Origin: Rhizobium sp. Q54
GTDB taxonomy: Bacteria; Pseudomonadota; Alphaproteobacteria; UBA828
Assembly: GCA_945892755.1 (NCBI GenBank)
Contig: CAMDDO010000029.1
Span: forward strand, 1 to 35,633
Direction of reading: 5' to 3'
DNA: 35,633 nucleotides
Part shown: positions 16,034-24,754 of the stretch, piece by piece
How the letters are laid out: the number at the start of each line of letters is the position of its first letter
Position numbering within the stretch: the stretch's first letter is position 1
Made by a program: the position numbers and the translations under genes
The notes under the pieces: model-generated
The model's input: only the letters and a program-made list of their open reading frames with translations
The model's database searches: none
What the model was told of the DNA's origin: nothing

Positions 16034-17044
16034 ATGGCGGACTACAAGGTCTTCAAATGCGGCGACGTCGTGCTGCAGCGCGGCGCCACGCTCCGGAACG
16101 CATTCATCGCCTATAAGACCTTCGGCACGCTCAACAAGGCGAAGTCGAACGTCGTGGTGATGCCGACCTGGTATTCAGGCCAGCATCAGGACACCGAATG
16201 GATGATCGGCAAGGACAAGCCGCTCGACCCGTCGCGCTTTTTCATCATCATTCCGAACCTGATCGGCAATGGGCTGTCGTCCTCGCCCTCGAACACGCCC
16301 GAGCCCTATGACCGCGCGCGGTTTCCGAACGTCACGTTCTACGACAACGTGACCCAGCAGCATCGCCTGGTCACCGAGGTATTCGGCATCAAGAAGATCG
16401 CGCTGGTGACCGGTTGGTCGATGGGCGCGGCACAGACCTATCAATGGGGTTGTCTCTATCCCGAGATGGTCGAGCGCATCGTGCCGACCTGCGGCGCCGC
16501 GCGCTGCGCGCGCCACAATTTCGTGATGCTCGAAGGGGTGAAAGCCGCGCTGACCGCGGACGATGCGTTCAAGAACGGCTGGTATACGCGCCCGCCCACC
16601 AAGGGCCTCCGCGCCCTGGCCAGGGTCTATGCCGGTTGGGGCTTCAGCCAAACCTTCTATCGCGAGAAGGAATACCTCAAACTCGGCTTCTCCTCGATGG
16701 AAGATTTCCTGGTGCAGTTCTGGGAGGGTTTCTTCATCCACAAGGACCCGAACAACCTGCTGGCCCTGTTATGGACCTGGCAGTATGCCGATATCAGCGA
16801 CAACCCGGTGTTCAAGGGCGATTTCGACAAGGCGTTGAAGGCGATCACGGCCAAGGCGATCGTCATGCCGGGCTCGACGGATCTCTATTTCCCGCCGGAG
16901 GACAACGAATACGAGGTCAAGCGCATGCCGAACGCCGAGCTTAGACCGTTCAAATCGATCTACGGCCACTTCGCCTCATCCGCGCTCAACCCGAAAGACG
17001 TCGCATTCCTCAAAAAGGCGATCGAAGACGTGATGCCAAAGTGA
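16034..17044 (+). CDS. Alpha/beta hydrolase of the homoserine O-acetyltransferase (MetX)-like group
   Basis: The product has 336 residues and no signal peptide. The early segment LRNAFIAYKTFGTLN and the IIIPNLIGNGLSSSPSN stretch resemble MetX-type acyltransferases. The catalytic triad is visible as Ser129 in GWSMGA, Asp283 in GSTDLYF and His312 in YGHFAS. True MetX proteins transfer acetyl groups to homoserine, but many members of this shorter subgroup are only annotated as alpha/beta hydrolases, and no methionine genes lie nearby, so the substrate is open. ATG 16034 has GGGAGG 5 bases upstream. It is convergent with the MFS transporter, 21 bases away. Confidence 0.82.
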   Translation: MADYKVFKCGDVVLQRGATLRNAFIAYKTFGTLNKAKSNVVVMPTWYSGQHQDTEWMIGKDKPLDPSRFFIIIPNLIGNGLSSSPSNTPEPYDRARFPNVTFYDNVTQQHRLVTEVFGIKKIALVTGWSMGAAQTYQWGCLYPEMVERIVPTCGAARCARHNFVMLEGVKAALTADDAFKNGWYTRPPTKGLRALARVYAGWGFSQTFYREKEYLKLGFSSMEDFLVQFWEGFFIHKDPNNLLALLWTWQYADISDNPVFKGDFDKALKAITAKAIVMPGSTDLYFPPEDNEYEVKRMPNAELRPFKSIYGHFASSALNPKDVAFLKKAIEDVMPK

Positions 17045-17065
17045 CACCGCGCGCGGCGGACCAAA

Positions 17066-18289
17066 TCAGTTCGGCCGTCGTTCCTCCGGCGCCTTGAGCT
17101 TTCGAAAGCCGCGCCAGAGCGCGAGGTCGTAGGCGATCTTGAGGCCGCCGCACAATACGAACGGCAGGAACGGCGCGGCGGCGAGCAGGCCGCCGGCAAT
17201 GATCGGGCTGAGTGCCGCCGCGAGGCTGCGTGGCACCGCGGTCACGGCCGCCGCCGCCGCTCGCTCGTCGGGCGTCACGATGCCCATGACATAGGAGGTG
17301 CGCGCCGGCACATCCATTTGCGAAAGTGCGCTTCGCAACAGCAGAAACAGCAGCACGAGCCAGAGCGTGGGCGCGAACGCGGCGCCGATCAGGAATAGAC
17401 TCGCCGGCACATGGGTGAAGACCATCGTGTTGATCAGGCCGATGCGGCGCGCGATCGGCACCGCGATCAAATAAGAGCCGGCGCTCACCAGGCCCGACAG
17501 GAAGAAAAACTGGCCGGCCGCCGCCGCGCTAAGGTTGAACTCCTGATGCAGCCAAAGCACTAGGATTGACTGCAAGACGAAGCCGCCGGCGAAGGCATCG
17601 ACGCTGAACAAGGCGGCAAGCTTGAACACGAGGCCGCGCGAGGGTCCGAGCGGCGCCCGTTTCCGCGCCGTCATCGTCGGGACATCGCGCACGCGAAAAT
17701 AGAGCGGCAGGCAGAGCAGGCCGATCAAGACATAGAGCAGGAACATCGGCCTTAGCGCCGCGACGCCCGGTGCCTCGGCGCCCGTGATCAGCTCGGGCAG
17801 GCCGGCGGCAAGCGCGCCGAGCGCCGCGGCCAGCGATCCGACCAGGCTGTAGCGCGCGAACAAGGCGGTGCGATGCTCGGCCGCCGTCGCCTGCGCCAGC
17901 GCGCGTTGTTCGAGCGGCAGGAAGACGCTGACATCGCCCGACGACGGATTGAGCGTGCCGAGGAATGCCACGACCAGGATCGGCCACAGACCATCGAGGA
18001 AGGCGAAGCCGAGGCCGGTCGCGACCATCAGAAAGCAGGCCGCGATCAGAAGCGCGCGTCCGCCGAGGCGATGTCCCATGACGCCCACCAGCAAGGTGAG
18101 CGCCGCCGAGCCCGAAAGCGTCACCGTGCTGATCAGACCGACCTCGAAAACCGAGAAGCCGCGCTCAAGCAAGTAGATCGGCAACAGCACGGCGATGAAG
18201 CCGTCGGCGAAGGCGCGCAAACCGCGCGCCGCGAGAAGGGGTGCGACGACCGCGCTCGTGTTCGGCGGCAGCAGGCGCGGCAATTTCAT
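17066..18289 (-). CDS. Major facilitator superfamily transporter
   Basis: The product has 407 residues and about twelve hydrophobic helices in two halves, with a central basic loop near residue 210 (TARKRAPLGPS). The loop after helix 2 carries GVMGHRLGGR, the MFS motif A region. It lies 35 bases downstream of tRNA-Val on the same strand, so readthrough from the tRNA promoter is possible. The substrate is unknown; the family covers sugars, drugs and organic acids. ATG 18289 is the first start in the frame. Confidence 0.88.
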   Translation of the reverse strand: MKLPRLLPPNTSAVVAPLLAARGLRAFADGFIAVLLPIYLLERGFSVFEVGLISTVTLSGSAALTLLVGVMGHRLGGRALLIAACFLMVATGLGFAFLDGLWPILVVAFLGTLNPSSGDVSVFLPLEQRALAQATAAEHRTALFARYSLVGSLAAALGALAAGLPELITGAEAPGVAALRPMFLLYVLIGLLCLPLYFRVRDVPTMTARKRAPLGPSRGLVFKLAALFSVDAFAGGFVLQSILVLWLHQEFNLSAAAAGQFFFLSGLVSAGSYLIAVPIARRIGLINTMVFTHVPASLFLIGAAFAPTLWLVLLFLLLRSALSQMDVPARTSYVMGIVTPDERAAAAAVTAVPRSLAAALSPIIAGGLLAAAPFLPFVLCGGLKIAYDLALWRGFRKLKAPEERRPN

Positions 18290-18324
18290 CGACGAGTTTT
18301 CGCGCGGCGGGAGTGTGGGGCGGC

Positions 18325-18399
18325 GATGGTGGGCGCTACTGGGATTGAACCAGTGACCTCTCCGGTGTGAACGGAACGCTCTCCCGCTGAGCTAAGCGC
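18325..18399 (-). tRNA. tRNA-Val (anticodon CAC)
   Basis: The minus strand folds into a full cloverleaf of 72 bases plus an encoded CCA. The acceptor stem is GGGCGCT/AGCGCCC, the D arm GCTC-AGCGGGA-GAGC, the anticodon stem TTCCG/CGGAG around the loop TTCACAC (anticodon CAC, reading GUG valine), and the T arm ACTGG-TTCAATC-CCAGT. The variable loop is short (five bases). No integrase or attachment-site duplication is visible beside it. Confidence 0.96.
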
Positions 18400-18422
18400 C
18401 CACGCCGCCGGCGGACGGTCCG

Positions 18423-18451
18423 GGTATAGGGAAACGCGCCCAGCCGGTCAA
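18423..18451 (-). promoter_or_regulatory. Sigma-70-type promoter for tRNA-Val
   Basis: On the minus strand TTGACC (18446-18451) is followed after exactly 17 bases by TATACC (18423-18428), about 24 bases before the mature tRNA. Both hexamers are close to consensus in an otherwise GC-rich stretch. Confidence 0.65.
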
Positions 18452-18464
18452 GACGCGGTCAAGC

Positions 18465-19148
18465 CTATCGGCCATTCGGGCTTAAGAGGCTCAACAACGC
18501 TGCCGGCAGCTCGCTGAAATGCCCGATCACCAAATCGCCGCCGAGCTCATGCGCCGGCACCGGGCTATAGCCATAGGAGACCACCACGACCGGAATGCCG
18601 GCCGCGCGGGCAGCGGCGACGTCGGTCGCTGAATCGCCGACCATCACGGCCTCGTCCACGCGCCGTCCAAGAAGCGCGAGGGCCTCATGAAGGTGGCCGG
18701 CGTCCGGCTTCTTGGCCGCCACCGTGTCGCCGCCAAGCACCGCGCCGAAGAGCGGCGCCAGACCGAAATGGCCGATCAGTGCGTCGGTCGCGGCCTGCGG
18801 CTTGTTGGTGCATATGGCGAGGCTGGCGCCACCGCCACGGAGGCCTGTCAACGTCTCGACCACGCCGGGGAAGGGCCGGCTCTCGACCGTCATGACTTCG
18901 TAGTAGTAGGCGATAAGCTGCTTGACCCGAGGCATGATCTCGTCGTCCGGCGGCACCGGAGCGCCAACATGACCGAGCGCCCGCTGCAGCAGGCGCTTGG
19001 CGCCGTCGCCCGCCAGATTCCGAAATTGCTCTATCGGTACAGACGGATGGTCCATCTCCCGGAGAAGCCGGTTGAGCGCCCCGATGAAGTCCGGTGCGGT
19101 GTCGACCAGCGTGCCGTCGAAATCCAGGAGAATTGCGTGTTGTGCCAT
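18465..19148 (-). CDS. gph: Phosphoglycolate phosphatase, HAD family
   Basis: The product has 227 residues. The HAD motif I DFDGTLVDT (Asp9 nucleophile, Asp11 acid/base) is near the N-terminus. A helical cap domain follows, then ICTNKP (motif II), Lys in AAKKPDAGH (motif III) and MVGDSATDV (motif IV with the Mg-binding Asp). Length and motifs fit Gph, which removes phosphate from 2-phosphoglycolate made during DNA repair or photorespiration. Related HAD phosphatases with other substrates cannot be excluded. ATG 19148 has GAGG 6 bases upstream; the longer frame to 19220 overlaps the divergent glmU start and is less likely. The 44-base gap to glmU must hold both promoters or parts of them. Confidence 0.87.
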   Translation of the reverse strand: MAQHAILLDFDGTLVDTAPDFIGALNRLLREMDHPSVPIEQFRNLAGDGAKRLLQRALGHVGAPVPPDDEIMPRVKQLIAYYYEVMTVESRPFPGVVETLTGLRGGGASLAICTNKPQAATDALIGHFGLAPLFGAVLGGDTVAAKKPDAGHLHEALALLGRRVDEAVMVGDSATDVAAARAAGIPVVVVSYGYSPVPAHELGGDLVIGHFSELPAALLSLLSPNGR

Positions 19149-19192
19149 CAATCGCCTCGAATCGGCCTTGTTCGATCGTAGGATAGCCCGTC

Positions 19193-20590
19193 GTGGCGCT
19201 GGAAAAACCCTTCGAATCAATTGATCATGGCGCCCTGCCGATGAACCGTCTCGCCGCAGTCATTCTCGCCGCCGGGCAGGGCACGCGGATGAAATCGCGC
19301 CTCGCCAAGGTGCTTCATCCGATTGCCGGTCGCCCCATGGTGTGCCATGCGCTCGCCGCCGCCCATGCGCTCGGTGCGTCGCCGCGCGTCGTGGTGGTCG
19401 GAGGCGGCGCTGAAGCGGTGCGCCACGCCGTGCTCGCTTTTGACCCCGATGCCAAAGTCGTCGAACAGATTGAGCGGCTCGGCACCGGCCACGCCATGCG
19501 CTGCGCCGAGCCGGCGCTCAAGGATTTCAACGGCGATGTCGTGATGCTCTATGGCGATGTACCGCTGGTTGAGCCAGCTACGCTCGAACGCCTGATAGCG
19601 GCAAGGCGCGCCAAGCCGGGCGTCGTGCTCGCGGTGCTCGGCATGCGGCTCGAGACTCCAGGAGCCTATGGCCGTCTGGTGACCGACGCGACGGGCGAGC
19701 TCGCCCGCGTCGTCGAGGCGAAGGACGCGACGCCCGATGAACTCGCGATCGGTTATTGCAATGCCGGGCTGCTCGCCGCCGACGCAGGGAGTCTGTGGCG
19801 CCTTCTGGCCCAGGTGAAAAATGCCAACGCCAAGCGCGAATACTACGCCACCGACATCGTGGCTCTAGCGCGCGCCGAGGGGCTCGGCGTTGTTGCGGTC
19901 GAGGCGGACGCGAGCGAGGTGGTCGGCGTGAACGACAAAGTCGAGCTCGCGCGTGCCGAGGCATTGATGCAAACGCGGCTGCGCGCGCGTGCGCTCGAGG
20001 CCGGCGTGACTCTGCTCGATCCCTCGACCGTGTGGTTCGCCGCTGATACGACACTCGGTAGCGATGTGGTCATCGGTCCGTCGGTTTTCTTTGGCCCCGG
20101 CGTGAGCATCGGCGCTGGCGTCGAGATCAAGGCATTCTCGCATTTGGAAGGCGTGCGCGTCGAAGCCGGCGCCGTGATCGGGCCGTTCGCGCGCCTGAGG
20201 CCCGGAAGCCGGATCGGCGAGGGCGCGCATGTCGGCAATTTCGTCGAGCTCAAGGCCGCGACGCTGGGCAAGGGCGCCAAAGCCAATCATTTGAGCTATA
20301 TCGGCGATGCCGAGGTGGGAGCGAATGCCAATATCGGGGCCGGCACCATTACCTGCAATTATGACGGCTTCAGCAAATCGAAGACGGAGATCGGCGCGGG
20401 CGCCTTCATCGGCTCGAATAGTGCTTTGGTCGCCCCAATCAAGATCGGCGCCGGCGCGGTGATCGGCGCGGGCTCCACCATTACCGAAGACGTGCCTGAG
20501 GATGCCATCGCGGTCGCGCGCGGTGCGCAGCTCACCAAGCCGGGTGCCGCCGCCAAACGGCGCGCCCGGCGCAAGCCGAAGGAGGGCTGA
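19193..20590 (+). CDS. glmU: Bifunctional N-acetylglucosamine-1-phosphate uridyltransferase / glucosamine-1-phosphate acetyltransferase
   Basis: The product has 465 residues. The N-terminal uridyltransferase domain carries LAAGQGTRMKSRLAKVLHPI, and the C-terminal left-handed beta-helix has the repeated hexapeptides (IGAGVEIKAFSHLEG, VGANANIGAGTITCNYDG). It makes UDP-GlcNAc in the cytoplasm for peptidoglycan and lipopolysaccharide. The start is uncertain. GTG 19193 has AGGA 9 bases upstream and gives a 16-residue extension; ATG 19241 gives the usual N-terminus MNRLAAVILAAG but has no clear binding site. glmS follows 5 bases later, so the two catalyse flanking steps of one pathway from one operon. 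Confidence 0.95.
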   Translation: MALEKPFESIDHGALPMNRLAAVILAAGQGTRMKSRLAKVLHPIAGRPMVCHALAAAHALGASPRVVVVGGGAEAVRHAVLAFDPDAKVVEQIERLGTGHAMRCAEPALKDFNGDVVMLYGDVPLVEPATLERLIAARRAKPGVVLAVLGMRLETPGAYGRLVTDATGELARVVEAKDATPDELAIGYCNAGLLAADAGSLWRLLAQVKNANAKREYYATDIVALARAEGLGVVAVEADASEVVGVNDKVELARAEALMQTRLRARALEAGVTLLDPSTVWFAADTTLGSDVVIGPSVFFGPGVSIGAGVEIKAFSHLEGVRVEAGAVIGPFARLRPGSRIGEGAHVGNFVELKAATLGKGAKANHLSYIGDAEVGANANIGAGTITCNYDGFSKSKTEIGAGAFIGSNSALVAPIKIGAGAVIGAGSTITEDVPEDAIAVARGAQLTKPGAAAKRRARRKPKEG

Positions 20591-20595
20591 GGCCC

Positions 20596-22419
20596 ATGTG
20601 CGGCATTGTCGGCGTGATCGGCCGGCGCGACGCGGCGCCGTTTTTGATCGAGGGCCTCAGGCGGCTTGAATATCGCGGCTATGATTCGGCCGGCATCGCG
20701 ACGCTGGTCAATGGCGGGTTCGCGATCCGCCGCGCCGAGGGCAAGCTCGATCGGCTTGACGCGCTCGTGCGGGCCAACCCGCCCAAAGGCACGGTCGGCA
20801 TCGGCCATACGCGCTGGGCGACCCATGGCCGCCCCTCGGAATCGAACGCGCACCCGCACGCGACCACGAGGGTTGCCGTGGTGCACAACGGCATCATCGA
20901 GAACTATCAGGATTTGAAAACCGAACTCGCCGCTGCCGGCCATGAATTCGAGACCGAGACGGACACCGAAGTCGTGCCGCATTTGGTCGACCACTATCTT
21001 GCTCTCGGCATGGACCCCGAGAGCGCGGTCGCCGAAGCGCTGCAGAAGCTCGAAGGCGCCTTCGCACTCGGGATTTTGTTCGCCGGCCGGCATGACTTGT
21101 TGATCGCGGCGCGGCGCGGCTCGCCGCTCGCGATCGGTTTCGGCGAGGGCGAAACCATCCTGGCTTCCGATGCGCTGGCGCTGGCGCCCTTCACCCGCAA
21201 GGTCGCTTATCTTGAAGAGGGTGATTGGGCGGTGCTACGGCGTGATGGCGTCGCGTTCCATGATGAAACAGGGCGGACGGTCAAGCGCGCGGTGCGCGAA
21301 ACCGCGCATGACGGAATGGTGGTGGCGAAGGGCAATTATCGCCACTTCATGCAGAAGGAAATTCACGAGCAGCCCGCCGTGATTGGCGACACGTTGACCG
21401 CCTATTACGACCCGGCGGCCGGCGCGATCCGCTTGCCCGAAATACCGTTCGCTCTTGAAAACATCGAGCGGCTCCAGATCGTCGCCTGCGGCACGTCCTA
21501 TTATGCCGGCCTCATCGCGCGCTATTGGATCGAGAGCCTCGCGCGCGTGCCGGTCGATATCGATATCGCGTCCGAATACCGCTATCGCGCGCCGCCCGTG
21601 CAGCCGGGCGGGGCGGCGCTCTTTATTTCGCAATCGGGCGAAACCGCCGACACGCTTGCAGCGCTGCGTTTCGCCAAGGGCGTCAAGCAACGCACCATCT
21701 GCCTGGTCAATGTCAATGAAAGCACCATCGCGCGCGAGGCCGAGGCGATGTTGCGCACCCTTGCCGGGACCGAGATCGGCGTCGCCTCGACCAAGGCGTT
21801 CACTTGTCAATTGACCGCGCTCGCCTGCTTCGCGATCGCGCTGGCGCGCGCCAAAGGCACGATCGACGCGACCGAAGAGGCGCGACTGACCCATGCTCTG
21901 GCCGAAGTACCGGCGCGTGCGCTTGAGGTGTTGCGCCATGATGAGCAGATCGAAGGCCTCGCGCACTCGATCCGCCACGCCACCGACGTCATCTATATCG
22001 GGCGCGGCACGGGCTATCCGGTCGCGCTTGAAGGCGCGCTCAAACTAAAGGAGATCTCGTATATCCATGCCGAAGGCTTTGCCGCCGGCGAGCTCAAGCA
22101 CGGTCCGATCGCGCTGATCGACGCCAAGGTGCCGGTCATCGTGGTGGCGCCGCCCGATGCGCTGTTCGACAAGACGGTCTCGAACATGCAGGAGGTCATT
22201 GCGCGCGGCGCGAAGGTGGTGTTCATCAGCGATGCGTCGGGCATCAAGCGGCTCGGCAGCCTCGCGCATGCCTCCATCGAAATGCCGCGCGTCGATCCCT
22301 TCGTCGCGCCGATCCTTTACACCATCCCGGTGCAATTGCTCGCCTATCATGTCGCGGTCTTGAAGGGCACCGACGTCGACCAGCCCCGCAACCTCGCCAA
22401 GTCCGTGACCGTCGAATGA
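20596..22419 (+). CDS. glmS: Glutamine-fructose-6-phosphate aminotransferase (isomerizing)
   Basis: The product has 607 residues, the normal GlmS length. The N-terminal class II glutamine amidotransferase domain begins MCGIVGVIG with Cys2 as nucleophile and has YRGYDSAGIA and HTRWATHG. Two SIS sugar-isomerase domains follow (ACGTSYYAG, SQSGETADT, STKAFTCQ), ending in PRNLAKSVTVE. It converts fructose-6-phosphate and glutamine to glucosamine-6-phosphate, the first committed step to UDP-GlcNAc. GGAGGG lies 9 bases before ATG 20596. Its last codons overlap the start of the acyl-CoA dehydrogenase gene (ATGA, 22416-22419). No glmS ribozyme is visible, as expected outside Firmicutes. Confidence 0.97.
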   Translation: MCGIVGVIGRRDAAPFLIEGLRRLEYRGYDSAGIATLVNGGFAIRRAEGKLDRLDALVRANPPKGTVGIGHTRWATHGRPSESNAHPHATTRVAVVHNGIIENYQDLKTELAAAGHEFETETDTEVVPHLVDHYLALGMDPESAVAEALQKLEGAFALGILFAGRHDLLIAARRGSPLAIGFGEGETILASDALALAPFTRKVAYLEEGDWAVLRRDGVAFHDETGRTVKRAVRETAHDGMVVAKGNYRHFMQKEIHEQPAVIGDTLTAYYDPAAGAIRLPEIPFALENIERLQIVACGTSYYAGLIARYWIESLARVPVDIDIASEYRYRAPPVQPGGAALFISQSGETADTLAALRFAKGVKQRTICLVNVNESTIAREAEAMLRTLAGTEIGVASTKAFTCQLTALACFAIALARAKGTIDATEEARLTHALAEVPARALEVLRHDEQIEGLAHSIRHATDVIYIGRGTGYPVALEGALKLKEISYIHAEGFAAGELKHGPIALIDAKVPVIVVAPPDALFDKTVSNMQEVIARGAKVVFISDASGIKRLGSLAHASIEMPRVDPFVAPILYTIPVQLLAYHVAVLKGTDVDQPRNLAKSVTVE

Positions 22420-23600
22420 GCCCCATCAGCGAAAATGCGAGCATCGACCTCGATGCCGATCACGATGACCTGCGCGGCGCCGTGCGTGCGCTGTGCACCA
22501 AATATCCCGGCGAATACTGGCGGGCGAAGGATCGCGAGCGCGCCTATCCCACCGAGTTCGTCACTGAGTTGACCAAGGCCGGGTTTCTCGCCTGTTTGAT
22601 CCCCGAAGAATTCGGCGGCTCGGGCCTCGGCATCGGCGCGGCCGCGGCAATTCTGGAGGAAATCCATTCGACCGGTGGCAATGGCGGCGCCTGCCACGCC
22701 CAGATGTACACCATGGGCACCGTGTTGAAGCACGGCTCGGCCGCACAAAAGCAAAGCTATTTGCCCAAGATCGCGACCGGTGAGCTTCGGCTTCAGGCCT
22801 TTGGCGTGACTGAACCAAGCACGGGCTCGGACACAACGCAGCTTCGCACCACGGCCGAGCGCATGGGCAATGGCTATGTTGTGAACGGTCAGAAGGTGTG
22901 GATCAGTCGCGCCGAGCATTCCGATCTTCTGCTGCTGCTCGCGCGCACCACACCGAAGGAGAAGGTCGCGAAACGCACCGACGGGCTTTCGGTATTTCTG
23001 GTTGAGATGAAAGACGCGATCGGTCATGGGCTCACCATTCGCCCCATTCGCACCATGATCAACCACGCGACCACCGAGCTCTTTTTCGACAATCTCCAGA
23101 TCCCCGCCTCGACGCTGGTCGGCGAGGAGGGCAAGGGCTTCTCCTACATTCTCGATGGCATGAACGCCGAGCGTATTCTGATCGCCGCCGAATGCATCGG
23201 CGATGCGCGGTTTTTCATCGAGAAGGCCAGCAGCTATGCCAAGGAGCGCGTCGTGTTCGGCAGACCGATCGGCGCCAATCAAGGCGTGCAATTTCCGATC
23301 GCGCGGGCCTATGCCGAAAGTCAAGCCGCGGCTCTCATGGTGAAAAAGGCGGCGGCGCTGTTGGAGGCCGGCCGCCCGTGCGGGCCCGAAGCCAATATGG
23401 CGAAAATGCTGGCGTCCGAGGCCTCCTGGCACGCCGCCGATATGTGCCTGCAAACCCATGGCGGCTTCGGCTTCGCCGAGGAATATGACATCGAGCGCAA
23501 ATTCCGCGAGACGCGGCTTTATCAGATCGCGCCGATCTCGACCAACCTCATTCTCGGCTATATCGGGCAGCACGTGCTCGGCCTGCCGCGTTCCTATTGA
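22416..23600 (+). CDS. Acyl-CoA dehydrogenase
   Basis: The product has 394 residues with the helical N-terminal domain, the FAD-contacting beta domain (FGVTEPSTGSD, VNGQKVWIS) and the C-terminal helical domain (KERVVFGRPIGANQ, LQTHGGFGFAEEYD). The usual YEGTSEI catalytic Glu region of short-chain enzymes is replaced by YQIAPISTNLI. A Glu in GMNAERIL (Glu252) sits where isovaleryl-CoA dehydrogenase-type enzymes keep their base, so it is probably active on a branched or substituted acyl-CoA. It is translationally coupled to glmS by a 4-base overlap and followed by CoA-transferase and hydratase genes, which supports one degradation route. An electron-transfer flavoprotein partner is not encoded here. 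Confidence 0.92.
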   Translation: MSPISENASIDLDADHDDLRGAVRALCTKYPGEYWRAKDRERAYPTEFVTELTKAGFLACLIPEEFGGSGLGIGAAAAILEEIHSTGGNGGACHAQMYTMGTVLKHGSAAQKQSYLPKIATGELRLQAFGVTEPSTGSDTTQLRTTAERMGNGYVVNGQKVWISRAEHSDLLLLLARTTPKEKVAKRTDGLSVFLVEMKDAIGHGLTIRPIRTMINHATTELFFDNLQIPASTLVGEEGKGFSYILDGMNAERILIAAECIGDARFFIEKASSYAKERVVFGRPIGANQGVQFPIARAYAESQAAALMVKKAAALLEAGRPCGPEANMAKMLASEASWHAADMCLQTHGGFGFAEEYDIERKFRETRLYQIAPISTNLILGYIGQHVLGLPRSY

Positions 23601-23613
23601 TCGAACACGCGCG

Positions 23614-24741
23614 ATGACCTTGCCGCTCGAAGGCATGTTGGTGGTTTCCGTCGAGCAGGCGGTCGCCGCACCCTTGGCCTCGATGCGCCTGGCCGACGCT
23701 GGCGCGCGCGTCATCAAGGTCGAGCGGCCCGAGGGCGATTTCGCCCGCGGCTATGACCATGTGGTCAAGTGCCTTTGCAGTTATTTCGTCTCGCTCAATC
23801 GCGGCAAGGAATCGATCACGCTCGATGTCAAGAACGCGGGCGATGCCGCGCTGCTGCATCGCATGCTCGCGCGGGCGGACGTCTATATTCAAAACCTCGC
23901 GCCGGGCGCGGCGGCGCGCGCCGGCTTCGGTTCGGCCGAGTTGCGCGCGTGTTATTCGCGGCTCGTCACCTGCGACATCTCGGGCTACGGCGAGGATGGT
24001 CCCTATGCCGAAATGAAGGCCTATGATTTTTTGGTGCAGTGCGAGGCCGGGCTCACCTCGGTCACCGGCACGCCTACGGAGCGCGCGCGCGTCGGCGTTT
24101 CGATCGCCGATCTTGGCGCCGGGCTCAACGCCTATGCCGGCATCCTCGAAGCCTTGCTGCAACGAGGCCGTACAGGAATGGGCTCAGGGGTTGCGGTCTC
24201 ATTGTTCGATTCCGTCGCCGATCTGATGAACCATCCCTATTTGCATCAGGTCTATGCCGGTAAACCGCCGGCACGTGCCGGCTTGAGCCACCCGACCATC
24301 GGACCCTATGGCGCGTACAAAGTCGGCGATGGCAAGGAAATCGTCATCGCGATTCAAAACGAGCGCGAGTTCGCGCGCTTCTGCGCCGAGATTTTGGCTG
24401 ATGAAGCGCTCGCGCGCGATGCGCGCTTCGCCAATCATCCGGCGCGCGTCGCCAACCGGCCGGCGCTCGATGCGCTGATCCTCGCGGCCTTCGCCAAACA
24501 TGACGTGGCCAGCCTATCGGCCAAGCTCAGTGCCGCCGGCATCGCCTTTGGCCGCTTGAACGGCGTCGATGGCTTGGCGAGCCATCCGCAGCTCCGGCGC
24601 TTGACGGTGGGGAGCGAGAAGGGCCCGATCGACTTGATCGCGCCGCCCGTTCGCTGGAGCGAAATGCGCCCCGCGCCGAAGCCGATCCCAGCTTTGGCCG
24701 AGCACGCGGCGGCGCTCCGCGCTGAATTTGGCACAGCCTAA
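23614..24741 (+). CDS. Family III CoA-transferase (CaiB/BaiF)
   Basis: The product has 375 residues. The N-terminus LPLEGMLVVSVEQAVAAPLA, followed by ADAGARVIKVE, is the typical opening of CaiB/BaiF proteins. Asp166 in SIADLGAGLNAYAG lies at the place of the catalytic aspartate (Asp169 of formyl-CoA transferase). The family moves CoA between carboxylic acids. Together with the next gene it recalls mesaconyl-CoA C1-C4 transferase plus mesaconyl-C4-CoA hydratase, but the exact substrate is not shown by sequence alone. ATG 23614 lies 13 bases after the dehydrogenase stop and lacks a strong ribosome binding site; an upstream in-frame start inside the dehydrogenase gene is less likely because it adds a non-family N-terminus. 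Confidence 0.9.
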   Translation: MTLPLEGMLVVSVEQAVAAPLASMRLADAGARVIKVERPEGDFARGYDHVVKCLCSYFVSLNRGKESITLDVKNAGDAALLHRMLARADVYIQNLAPGAAARAGFGSAELRACYSRLVTCDISGYGEDGPYAEMKAYDFLVQCEAGLTSVTGTPTERARVGVSIADLGAGLNAYAGILEALLQRGRTGMGSGVAVSLFDSVADLMNHPYLHQVYAGKPPARAGLSHPTIGPYGAYKVGDGKEIVIAIQNEREFARFCAEILADEALARDARFANHPARVANRPALDALILAAFAKHDVASLSAKLSAAGIAFGRLNGVDGLASHPQLRRLTVGSEKGPIDLIAPPVRWSEMRPAPKPIPALAEHAAALRAEFGTA

Positions 24742-24754
24742 AGGGAGCCTCGCG

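Noticed and set aside
18325-18399. tRNA-Val as an integration site for a genomic island
   Set aside because: No integrase and no repeated 3' tRNA segment were seen nearby, and both flanks are ordinary chromosomal genes.
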